In this document: one piece after another, positions 1 to 5,559 of the stretch | Layout of the letters: every line of letters starts with the position of its first letter | Position numbering within the stretch: position 1 is the first letter of the stretch | Origin: Desulfobacterales bacterium | Lineage (GTDB): Bacteria; Desulfobacterota; Desulfobacteria; Desulfobacterales; Desulfosalsimonadaceae | DNA: 9,691 nt | NCBI GenBank assembly: GCA_007135795.1 | Contig: SLIE01000265.1 | Location: forward strand, 1-9,691 | Direction of reading: 5' to 3' | Made by a program: the position numbers and the translations under genes | The notes under the pieces: model-generated | The model's input: the letters and a program-made list of their open reading frames with translations, nothing else | Database searches by the model: none | Told to the model about the DNA's origin: nothing

Positions 1-87
1 CATCTACTTCGTTGTAGCGATTTTTCATTCACTCGGAATACTACATGTATGCCATCGCAAATGAAAAAACACTACGCCTTGTATATG
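1..87. repeat. Large imperfect palindrome, probably an intergenic repeat, cut by the window edge
   Basis: The 16-base arms GTAGCGATTTTTCATT (14-29) and AATGAAAAAACACTAC (60-75) are complementary at 14 of 16 positions. Nested inside is a second hairpin, GG-A-ATAC (35-41) against GTAT-G-CC (47-53). Weaker complementarity continues outward: bases 1-12 match the reverse complement of 76-87 at 7 of 12 positions, so the element may extend beyond the left edge. The design, with a GGAATACT...GTAT core inside longer arms, resembles short multi-copy repeats that I recall from Desulfobacteraceae intergenic regions. That recollection is not verified here. Confidence 0.6.
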
Positions 88-180
88 AAACTTTTAACTT
101 AGCCATCTTTACCGATTTGTGACTGTTTACGAGTGTATCAAGATTGATGTATTTGTAAAAAGTTCAAGATCAAGACTTGG

Positions 181-234
181 GCAATTCCGCAGAATGCAGG
201 GCATTTAAATGTACTTGAAATTCTGAGGAATTGC
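181..234. repeat. 15-bp inverted repeat with a nested 10-bp palindrome
   Basis: The arms GCAATTCCGCAGAAT (181-195) and ATTCTGAGGAATTGC (220-234) are complementary at 14 of 15 positions, separated by 24 bases. That spacer contains the perfect palindrome CATTTAAATG (202-211). As RNA this would fold into a stable long hairpin on either strand. No T-run follows on either strand, so it is not a standard terminator. It could be a repeat element, part of a structured RNA, or a protein-binding site; the sequence alone does not decide. Confidence 0.6.
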
Positions 235-258
235 GTATAATGCAGATACTGGGGCAAA

Positions 259-284
259 AATTTCTGCCTGGGCTCGCAGAAATT
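259..284 (-). other. Perfect 9-bp hairpin, weakly terminator-like leftward
   Basis: AATTTCTGC (259-267) and GCAGAAATT (276-284) form a perfect 9-bp stem with an 8-base loop. Read on the minus strand the stem ends in a run of five T, partly inside the stem, followed by GCCCC. This is only loosely terminator-like. On the plus strand it is followed by AAAGGGG, which does not fit a terminator. No minus-strand gene is visible upstream that would need it. Confidence 0.4.
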
Positions 285-537
285 AAAGGGGCCCGGATTA
301 TTTGCTCGCCTCCGAAATGAAAATACTTGCAATAAACAAAAGAGAAAAGATCGGTTCAAAATATCAGCAATCGAGAAACAACCCAAGCGCCCTCTGAGAT
401 CGGGACTAACATACGAAAGCCATGTTTCGATGGCATGTAACCGGGTTTATCGTACAACTAACGCTGGTTGCCAGATTGAGATATGATGTGCCTCTGACAA
501 AAGCAATTTGTTTAAATCTTAATTATAGAGGTCCGTA

Positions 538-837
538 TTGAGTATTTTACTTTCAAATTTTCTCGAAGGAATTGCCACGGTTTTACGAATCGGCTTAACC
601 CTCTACATGTATATCATTATTGCGCACGCAATATTGTCCTGGGTCAATCCGGATCCTTACAATCCGATCGTACGCCTGATCCATCAGATCACCGAGCCGG
701 TACTTTACCGGATACGAAGGCTCATTCCCACAAATTTCGGGGGTATCGACTTCGCCCCATTGATTGTTTTGCTCATTATCATCTTTTTGCAGAATTTTCT
801 TGTACAAACATTGTTTCAGCTTGCCAGGCAAATCTAA
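538..837 (+). CDS. YggT family integral membrane protein
   Basis: A 99-aa membrane protein of the YggT family. It is the short, single-repeat form. Hydrophobic segments lie at about residues 8-34 and 72-92. Between them is the family's signature polar loop: LSWVNPDPYNPIVR (33-46), TEPVLYRIRRLIP (52-64) and GGIDFAP (68-74). The biochemical role is poorly defined. In other bacteria the family has been linked to osmotic stress tolerance, cell-shape or division-related contexts, and cofactor or membrane-protein assembly in plastid relatives. The start is TTG at 538, preceded by AGAGG (527-531) at a 6-base spacing; no ATG gives a full N-terminus. The next gene, pilT, is 307 bases away, so a common operon is doubtful. 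Confidence 0.9.
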   Translation: MSILLSNFLEGIATVLRIGLTLYMYIIIAHAILSWVNPDPYNPIVRLIHQITEPVLYRIRRLIPTNFGGIDFAPLIVLLIIIFLQNFLVQTLFQLARQI

Positions 838-1144
838 CTATCACTCGGGGCCAGGGTAAAACCCTTGCTTCATGTCAAAAACAGTCATGCGAATATCTTT
901 CCGGAAAACAGTTTGCCGGGCATGCCTTCATTGCAAACGAAACAGGCCAAAACCAAGATCTTAAGTGAACCGGATTTGATCAATCACGCGTAATTCTGAC
1001 GCCAACACACTTACCAACTCATCACCGAAATGGTAGCCTAATGAATCATATACAATTGAAAACAAAGATGAGTTGACCCCATACCCGAGATGAATTTTAG
1101 CGATTCTCCATAACAACCTCCCTCACATCTTTCCGGAGTGATTC
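838..1144. other. Intergenic region between yggT and pilT
   Basis: No convincing gene. Weak structures: a 5-bp stem AGGGT/ACCCT with loop AAA (853-865) without a T-run, and an inverted repeat GTTTGC/GCAAAC (911-916 with 933-938) enclosing the palindrome GGCATGCC (919-926). A -10-like TATACAAT lies at 1049-1056, but no -35 hexamer sits at the right distance, so the pilT promoter remains uncertain. I saw no sigma-54 type TGGCAC/TTGCA pair. The pilT ribosome binding site GGAG (1135-1138) ends this region. Confidence 0.55.
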
Positions 1145-2227
1145 ATGGCAAAAATCGATGCATTTTTTAAACTGATGAACGATCAGGGCGCCTCGGATCT
1201 TCATCTGGCAGCCGGACAGCAACCCGCACTGCGTATTCGCGGTGAAGTCGAGCGCGTAAAATACAAAACCCTGACCAATGATGATCTCCGCGCCATGATA
1301 TACGAGATCACGCCCGAAGATAAGATCAAGCTTTTCGAAGAAACCGGCGATGTGGATTTCGGCTATGAAATCCCGGGGCTTGCCCGGTATCGCGCCAATC
1401 TGTTTATGCAGAGAAACGGCGTGGCATCCGTTTTTCGCCAGATACCCAGCAATATCATGTCCGTGGAACAATTAGGCCTGCCGCCCGTCGTGGCACGACT
1501 TGCCGCACTTCCACGAGGTCTTGTCATCGTCACCGGGCCTACAGGGAGCGGCAAATCCACGACGCTTGCCGCAATTATCGATGAAGCCAACCGCATTCGG
1601 AAAGACCATATCATCACAGTCGAGGATCCTATCGAGTTTGTTCACGAAAGCAAGGGGTGCATTGTCAATCAGCGTGAAGTTGGCGTGCATACCAAATCAT
1701 TTGCCGCATCCCTGAGAGGTGCGCTGCGCGAGGATCCGGATATTATACTGGTGGGGGAAATGCGCGACCTGGAAACCATTTCTCTGGCAATTGAAGCAGC
1801 TTCCACCGGTCACCTGGTCTTTGCAACACTGCACACCGCAAGTGCCATGAAAACTGTTGACCGGATAATCGAGGTTTTTCCAGCTGATCAGCAAGCCCAG
1901 ATTCGATCGACCTTGTCGGATGGCATTCGCGGTATATTGGCACAAGTCCTTTTCAAACGGATAGACCGGAAAGGACGTTGCCCCGCGCTTGAAGTTCTGA
2001 TCGCCACACCCGCTGTGCGCAATCTGATCCGGGAAGGCAAAACCCATCAACTGACATCTTCCATGCAAACCGGCAAAAAATATGGCATGCAGGTACTCGA
2101 TGATGCCATAATGGACTTATATAATAAAGGGTGGATAAGTGCGGACGATGCGTATGCGAAATCAAATGAGAAATCCAGGTTCAGGCCTCTGCTGAAGACG
2201 CCGCCCGATGATTTTACAGAAGCATAG
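1145..2227 (+). CDS. pilT: Type IV pilus retraction ATPase PilT
   Basis: A 360-aa hexameric ATPase at the cytoplasmic base of type IV pili that drives pilin depolymerisation, hence twitching and pilus retraction. The N-terminal PAS-like domain shows ASDLHLAAGQQPALRIRG (16-33). The C-terminal RecA-like core has Walker A GPTGSGKS (131-138), Asp box ITVEDPIEF (157-165), Walker B/catalytic Glu in IILVGEMRD (200-208, Glu205) and His box TGHLVFATLHT (221-231). The PilT-specific motif, normally AIRNLIRE, appears as AVRNLIRE (290-297), supporting true PilT over the extension ATPase PilB. Length is typical for PilT (about 345-370 aa). The ATG has GGAG six bases upstream. A PilU-like paralogue follows 104 bases later, so the two may be cotranscribed. 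No other pilus structural gene is in the window. Confidence 0.96.
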   Translation: MAKIDAFFKLMNDQGASDLHLAAGQQPALRIRGEVERVKYKTLTNDDLRAMIYEITPEDKIKLFEETGDVDFGYEIPGLARYRANLFMQRNGVASVFRQIPSNIMSVEQLGLPPVVARLAALPRGLVIVTGPTGSGKSTTLAAIIDEANRIRKDHIITVEDPIEFVHESKGCIVNQREVGVHTKSFAASLRGALREDPDIILVGEMRDLETISLAIEAASTGHLVFATLHTASAMKTVDRIIEVFPADQQAQIRSTLSDGIRGILAQVLFKRIDRKGRCPALEVLIATPAVRNLIREGKTHQLTSSMQTGKKYGMQVLDDAIMDLYNKGWISADDAYAKSNEKSRFRPLLKTPPDDFTEA

Positions 2228-2292
2228 GTGCGCTACCTGAACCCGGATCGTTCATGCGTACCAACCGCCGAACGGAGCAGGGAAAACCAATC

Positions 2293-2304
2293 TCATTTAA
2301 ATGA
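2293..2304. promoter_or_regulatory. Perfect 12-bp AT-rich palindrome before the second pilT-type gene
   Basis: TCATTTAAATGA is a perfect palindrome in the 104-base gap between the two ATPase genes, 27 bases before the second ATG. Its inner ten bases, CATTTAAATG, also occur at 202-211. It could be an operator or simply chance in AT-rich spacer DNA. No -35/-10 pair is apparent around it. Confidence 0.2.
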
Positions 2305-2331
2305 ACACCATAAAATCGGAATGGATTGATT

Positions 2332-3498
2332 ATGCGTAAACCGGAAATCGATCACATAATGACATCGATGCTCGATTCTCACCAGAGCGTATCGGACTTG
2401 AACATCACAGTGGGAAAACCGCTCCAGGTAGAGTCCTACGGTGAACTTGTCCCTGTGGAAATGAAACCGCCACTGAAAACCCTCACGCCTTTTCAGACAG
2501 AAGTATTTGCGCTCAATCTGATCGCCAATAACCGGAGGCTAACTGAAATTCTTTTAAAAGAAGGCTCCTGCGACCTGTCTTACACACTTCCCGGAAAAGC
2601 ACGGTTCCGGGCGAACGTCTTTTCACAATCCGGAAACCTGTCAGTCGTTCTCCGGCAACTGGAAACCCGGGTACCGACTATCAAAGAGCTTCGCCTGCCA
2701 AAGGCTTTTCATGAAATATCGCGGGAAAGAAACGGCATTGTATTTGTCACAGGTGCAACCGGTACTGGTAAAACAACATCTCTGGCCGCACTGCTCGAAG
2801 AAATCAACAGAGAAAAATCCGTCCACATTATCACCCTCGAAGATCCGATCGAGTTTGTTCATTCCCACAAAAAAGCCACTTTCAATCAACGCGAACTGGG
2901 AAAGGATTTCGACACCTTTGGCCATGGACTGCGTGCAGCTCTCAGGCAGGCACCAAAGGTCATTCTGGTTGGTGAAATGAGGGATCGCGAAACCGTTGAA
3001 ATCGGTCTTACAGCTGCGGAAACAGGCCACCTGGTTCTGACAACCTTACACACGGTAGATGCCGGACAGACCATAAACCGGATACTCGGCATGTTCAACA
3101 CAGAAGATGAAAACCAGATCCGGATCCGTCTTGCAGACACATTGCGATGGATTGTATGCCAACGGCTTCTCCCCAGAGCAGGTGGTGGACGTGAAGCAGC
3201 TTTCGAGATCCTCCGCACAAGCTTGAGGGTCAAGGACTCCATACTGCACGGAGAGACTGACGGAAAAACCTTTTACGAAATCATGGAAGTCGGAACCGCT
3301 CTTGGCATGACCACCTTTGATCATTACATCATACAACTGTTTGAAAAAGGGTTGCTTACCGAAGAGACAGCGCTGGCGTATGCCTCAAGAAAATCAATTG
3401 TCGGTCGTGGCATTGATTCGATTAAAAGTGAACGGGGAGAGTCTACCTCCGATATTTCAGATCTTGAAATCGATATGACATACAACCGATCAAAATAA
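2332..3498 (+). CDS. PilT/PilU-family ATPase (second, divergent retraction-type ATPase)
   Basis: A 388-aa paralogue of the preceding PilT. It has Walker A GATGTGKT (141-148), Asp box ITLEDPIEF (167-175), Walker B ILVGEMRD (211-218, Glu215) and His box TGHLVLTTLHT (231-241), so ATP hydrolysis looks possible. It departs from canonical PilT in several places. The N-terminal SDLHL is SDLNI (21-25). The stretch before Walker B reads RQAPKV where PilT has REDPDI. The AIRNLIRE motif is replaced by TSLRVKDSILHGE (296-308). A polar tail follows residue 360. The GATGTGK and RQAP features and the long tail resemble PilU, an accessory retraction ATPase that works with PilT, so a helper or modulating role is inferred. 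ATG at 2332 is preferred; an in-frame TTG at 2326 adds two residues. Confidence 0.88.
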   Translation: MRKPEIDHIMTSMLDSHQSVSDLNITVGKPLQVESYGELVPVEMKPPLKTLTPFQTEVFALNLIANNRRLTEILLKEGSCDLSYTLPGKARFRANVFSQSGNLSVVLRQLETRVPTIKELRLPKAFHEISRERNGIVFVTGATGTGKTTSLAALLEEINREKSVHIITLEDPIEFVHSHKKATFNQRELGKDFDTFGHGLRAALRQAPKVILVGEMRDRETVEIGLTAAETGHLVLTTLHTVDAGQTINRILGMFNTEDENQIRIRLADTLRWIVCQRLLPRAGGGREAAFEILRTSLRVKDSILHGETDGKTFYEIMEVGTALGMTTFDHYIIQLFEKGLLTEETALAYASRKSIVGRGIDSIKSERGESTSDISDLEIDMTYNRSK

Positions 3499-3563
3499 TC
3501 TTCCCGTCCTGAAACAGGGGTTCTGATTCGTATGCGCTTGTGTTATTGTTTACAAGCTATCTA

Positions 3564-3703
3564 GTGCCCGAACAAAAACCAGGATTTTTCGTCAAGGTCA
3601 AGGACGGCGAAAATTTTCACCGCAGGAATACTGGACGTATTTTGAGGATTAAATTTGAGCCGGACGCAGAGATTGGCGAAAAAGACGGTTTTCGTTCAGG
3701 CAC
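3564..3703. mobile_element. MITE-like non-coding element with terminal inverted repeats and target duplication
   Basis: A 140-bp element. The outer ends GTGCCCGAACAAAAACC (3564-3580) and GGTTTTCGTTCAGGCAC (3687-3703) are inverted repeats matching at 15 of 17 positions. With one gap the similarity extends inward to 3595 and 3673 through TTTTTCG-Y-CAA. The hexamer TATCTA sits flush outside both ends (3558-3563 and 3704-3709), as expected of a 6-bp target duplication; a TA duplication is the alternative reading. Inside are a near-perfect palindrome (3605-3622, centred on AAAATTTT) and a hairpin AATAC/GTATT (3627-3631 with 3637-3641). There is no transposase, so movement would need one in trans. 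I recall similar elements in Desulfobacteraceae genomes but cannot confirm that here. Confidence 0.75.
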
Positions 3704-3708
3704 TATCT

Positions 3709-3740
3709 AAAAAAAGATCACGCCCGCTGACAAGGCGTGA
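3709..3740 (-). terminator. Intrinsic terminator, leftward orientation
   Basis: A perfect 7-bp stem TCACGCC (3718-3724) / GGCGTGA (3734-3740) with a 9-base loop. On the minus strand it is followed by TC and then seven T (3715-3709), the classical Rho-independent layout. On the plus strand there is no T-run. No minus-strand gene lies close by; the nearest is coaX, whose stop is about 1 kb to the right, so it may catch antisense read-through. The T-run touches the MITE-like element's right flank. On the plus strand the stem's 3' arm would overlap the GTGAGG (3737-3742) before the 50-aa frame at 3745. Confidence 0.6.
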
Positions 3741-3744
3741 GGCG

Positions 3745-3897
3745 ATGAAAAAGCGGAACATACACGTTATATGTGAGCATTTTGAAGCGCCTCAAAACGT
3801 CGCCAGAGGGGGTTGGATGGATTCTTTTGAGATACTTGAGTCAGGGAACGAACCGCGAACCATTACAGGCGATTCACCGCATGCAATAGAGGTCTGA
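3745..3897 (+). CDS. Small hypothetical protein (50 aa), uncertain
   Basis: A 50-codon frame starting MKKRNIHVICEHF and ending SPHAIEV. I recognise no family. It has one Cys-x-His (CEH, 10-12), a Gly-Gly-Trp (22-24), no membrane segment and mixed charged composition. AAGG (3732-3735) lies nine bases before the ATG. An upstream TTG at 3655 would extend the frame to 80 aa, but that extension is encoded by the right end of the MITE-like element and by a terminator-like hairpin, so I reject it. The frame ends 22 bases before the zinc-ribbon gene, compatible with a short operon. It could also be a fortuitous open frame or a fragment left by rearrangement. Confidence 0.35.
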   Translation: MKKRNIHVICEHFEAPQNVARGGWMDSFEILESGNEPRTITGDSPHAIEV

Positions 3898-3919
3898 AAC
3901 GAAATACAAGGATTTTTAC

Positions 3920-4591
3920 ATGGAAATCAAGTGCGGCAGTTGTGATAAAAAAATTGTAATACCTGAGGAAAAAATTCCCTCCGGCAAATCATTTTCACTG
4001 AGATGTCCTACCTGTAAGGGAAAAATCAATGTCGACGGAACAGAGCAGGAGGAAAAAAATGATCTTGCAAATTTCGGTCAACAACAGGAAACCGCTTATG
4101 GAGAATCAGGGAACACAAATTATGATGCTACTGAAAAACCATTTGATTTCCTTGAAGAAGAAGGACTGACCGCCATGGTCTGTGAAAACGATCCGACTGC
4201 GATTCAAAAAATCAGAGAAGTCCTTGATATCATGGATTACAGTGTGACCGTGCCAGAATCGACCCGGGATGCCCTGCGTAAAATGAAGTACCATGTTTAT
4301 GATCTGATCCTTGTAAATGAGACGTTTGATGGCAGCGATCCAAAAACCAATGGAATTCTCATTTATCTGGAACGGATGAACATGGCCGAACGCAGGAACA
4401 TCTTTGTGGGACTGATCACAAAACAGTTCGCCACAAGAGACAACATGGCGGCTTTCTTGAAAAGTGTAAACATTACCATCAACCAGAAAGACGTTCCTCA
4501 CATAGACAGGATTCTGAAAAGCGCCATTAATGAAAACGACCTTTTCTTCATGGTTTTCAAAGAAAGCCTTAAGAAAATCAGCAAGATATGA
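3920..4591 (+). CDS. Zinc-ribbon protein with degenerate receiver-like domain
   Basis: A 223-aa soluble protein. Residues 1-38 form an MJ0042-type zinc ribbon with two CxxC knuckles (CGSC 5-8, CPTC 29-32). A polar, Glu/Gln-rich linker (about 40-80) leads to a roughly 120-aa segment with the look of a response-regulator receiver: a beta strand and acidic site at MVCENDP (86-92), a second strand at YDLILVNE (127-134), and later strands near FVGLIT (162-167) and NITINQ (184-189). The phosphoacceptor Asp position appears to be Asn133, and the usual acidic pair reads Glu-Asn, so phosphorylation is doubtful. It is probably a protein-interaction or pseudo-receiver module. There is no DNA-binding or enzymatic output domain. 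AAGGA (3908-3912) precedes the ATG. It lies downstream of the pilus ATPases and overlaps the next gene. A link to pilus control is only guilt by association. Confidence 0.8.
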   Translation: MEIKCGSCDKKIVIPEEKIPSGKSFSLRCPTCKGKINVDGTEQEEKNDLANFGQQQETAYGESGNTNYDATEKPFDFLEEEGLTAMVCENDPTAIQKIREVLDIMDYSVTVPESTRDALRKMKYHVYDLILVNETFDGSDPKTNGILIYLERMNMAERRNIFVGLITKQFATRDNMAAFLKSVNITINQKDVPHIDRILKSAINENDLFFMVFKESLKKISKI

Positions 4592-4749
4592 ATCAAAAAA
4601 ACAAACCCTATACCTGTAATGAGTACCGGGCAGAAATGATTTTGCTTTCTCTTGAATTGCGGCTCAACAAGCCGGGTATTTCGGAGACTGAAAGATTGGC
4701 CATCGAAGCTGAAATAAGGAAAATCAGGGCAGAGATGAACATGGAATAA
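4588..4749 (+). CDS. Small conserved-looking protein (53 aa), coupled to the zinc-ribbon gene
   Basis: A 53-aa frame beginning MNQKNKPYTCNEYRAEM. Its ATG overlaps the previous gene's stop in an ATGA junction, the usual sign of translational coupling. The sequence is mostly charged and predicted helical: EYRAEMILLSLELRLN (12-27), a Pro-Gly-x-Ser turn (29-32), then ETERLAIEAEIRKIRAEM (33-50), suggesting two amphipathic helices or a small coiled coil. One Cys (10). I do not recognise a named family, though I recall small proteins of this shape in Desulfobacteraceae. The stop is 16 bases from the stop of coaX on the opposite strand. It may be a partner of the zinc-ribbon/receiver-like protein. 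The absence of frame breaks and the coupled start argue for a real gene. Confidence 0.65.
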   Translation: MNQKNKPYTCNEYRAEMILLSLELRLNKPGISETERLAIEAEIRKIRAEMNME

Positions 4750-4765
4750 AGCGACTCGCCGGTTA

Positions 4766-5548
4766 TCAGCTGTTTATCCGTTTGGCGGCAATTCTCATCG
4801 CTAAAATCCGAAGGCCTTCCAGCGTCAAACCAGGATCGACGGTTTCTATGGTTTCAGATAACCGATGAAATATGGAACTGAGCCCCCCCGTGGCAATCAC
4901 TTTCGGGTTTGTACCCATTTCCCGTTTAATCCGCCGAACCATTCCGTCTATCATATCGGTATAACCATAAAGCAGGCCTGACTTCATGCAGGCGATGGTT
5001 TCCTTTCCAATCGCCTTTTCCGGCACATCTGTCAATTCCACACGAGGCAGTTTGGCGGCCTTTGTAAAGAGGGCTTCTGCTGAAATCCCAATCCCCGGTG
5101 AGATGGCCCCACCCAGGTATTCTCCGTTTTCCGAGATACAATCAAACGTGGTGGCGGTTCCAAGATCAATAATAATTAAACTGCAATGGTGCTTTTCATA
5201 TGCCGCAACAGCATTTACCAGCCTGTCAGCACCCACCTCCGCGGGATTATTCATAAGGATCGGCATATCAACGGTATTGACGTTGATCCAGTCCGTTTCG
5301 TGTCCCAGATATTTTTTGCAAAACGATGCGATGGCACCTGATAATGCGGGAACAACGCAAGATACGATTGTCTGATCGACCTGCGACGTATCAATCCCCG
5401 CCTGTCTGAAAAAGCGGGAAACCATAAGGTTCAGTTCGTCATCCGTAAGTCGCGCTTCAGTGTGAATGCGCCAGTCATGAACCAATCGATTGTTATCATA
5501 GAGCCCCACCACCGTATGCGTGTTGCCGACGTCAAGCACCAAAAGCAT
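4766..5548 (-). CDS. coaX: Type III pantothenate kinase CoaX
   Basis: A 260-aa cytoplasmic kinase that phosphorylates pantothenate, the first step of coenzyme A synthesis. The type III family belongs to the ASKHA fold and usually needs a monovalent cation. Visible motifs: phosphate-1 loop DVGNTHTVVG (6-15), GADR (106-109) with the family's catalytic Asp, DLGTATTFD (128-136), GGAISPGIGIS (146-156) and the ATGG adenosine-site loop (219-222). Length is normal (about 255-265 aa). The ATG at 5548 has AAAAGG (5560-5555 on the minus strand), which overlaps the folP stop codon, and only 11 bases separate the two genes, so coaX is most likely translated from the ftsH-folP transcript. No terminator is visible in the 16 bases before the convergent 53-aa gene. 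Confidence 0.95.
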   Translation of the reverse strand: MLLVLDVGNTHTVVGLYDNNRLVHDWRIHTEARLTDDELNLMVSRFFRQAGIDTSQVDQTIVSCVVPALSGAIASFCKKYLGHETDWINVNTVDMPILMNNPAEVGADRLVNAVAAYEKHHCSLIIIDLGTATTFDCISENGEYLGGAISPGIGISAEALFTKAAKLPRVELTDVPEKAIGKETIACMKSGLLYGYTDMIDGMVRRIKREMGTNPKVIATGGLSSIFHRLSETIETVDPGLTLEGLRILAMRIAAKRINS

Positions 5549-5559
5549 GGTTTACCTTT

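Larger units (their letters stand above)
1..537. other. Long non-coding stretch rich in inverted repeats
   Basis: No reading frame here looks like a real protein. An 82-codon minus-strand frame (138-386) has no recognisable domain and runs straight through two inverted repeats. The first 285 bases hold three separate inverted-repeat structures (14-75, 181-234, 259-284), described individually. Near 414-434 two small hairpins compete for the same bases: CGAAA/TTTCG (414-418 with 425-429) and GCCAT/ATGGC (419-423 with 430-434). I could not match any of this to a known riboswitch or sRNA. The promoter of the downstream yggT gene should lie here, but I found no convincing -35/-10 pair. Confidence 0.6.

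Noticed and set aside
138..386. 82-aa minus-strand reading frame upstream of yggT
   Set aside because: No recognisable domain or convincing composition; it spans two inverted repeats whose base pairing explains the sequence better than coding does.
405..460. Possible riboswitch upstream of yggT (alternative hairpins with a CGAAAGCCATG segment)
   Set aside because: It superficially recalls a cyclic-di-GMP-I aptamer, but the conserved core bases and paired helices do not line up, and no expression platform is visible.
872..964. 30-aa plus-strand frame with a Cys-rich CRACLHC segment
   Set aside because: No ribosome binding site, very short, overlaps a nested palindrome, and matches no known small protein.
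3499..3557. Terminator after the PilU-like gene (stem GCTTGT/ACAAGC at 3536-3557)
   Set aside because: The 6-bp stem has a 10-base loop and no T-run on the plus strand, so it does not qualify as an intrinsic terminator.
3655..3744. N-terminal extension of the 50-aa frame to a TTG at 3655 (80 aa in total)
   Set aside because: This part is encoded by the right terminal repeat of the MITE-like element and by a terminator-like hairpin, with no good ribosome binding site; it is most likely a chance open frame.
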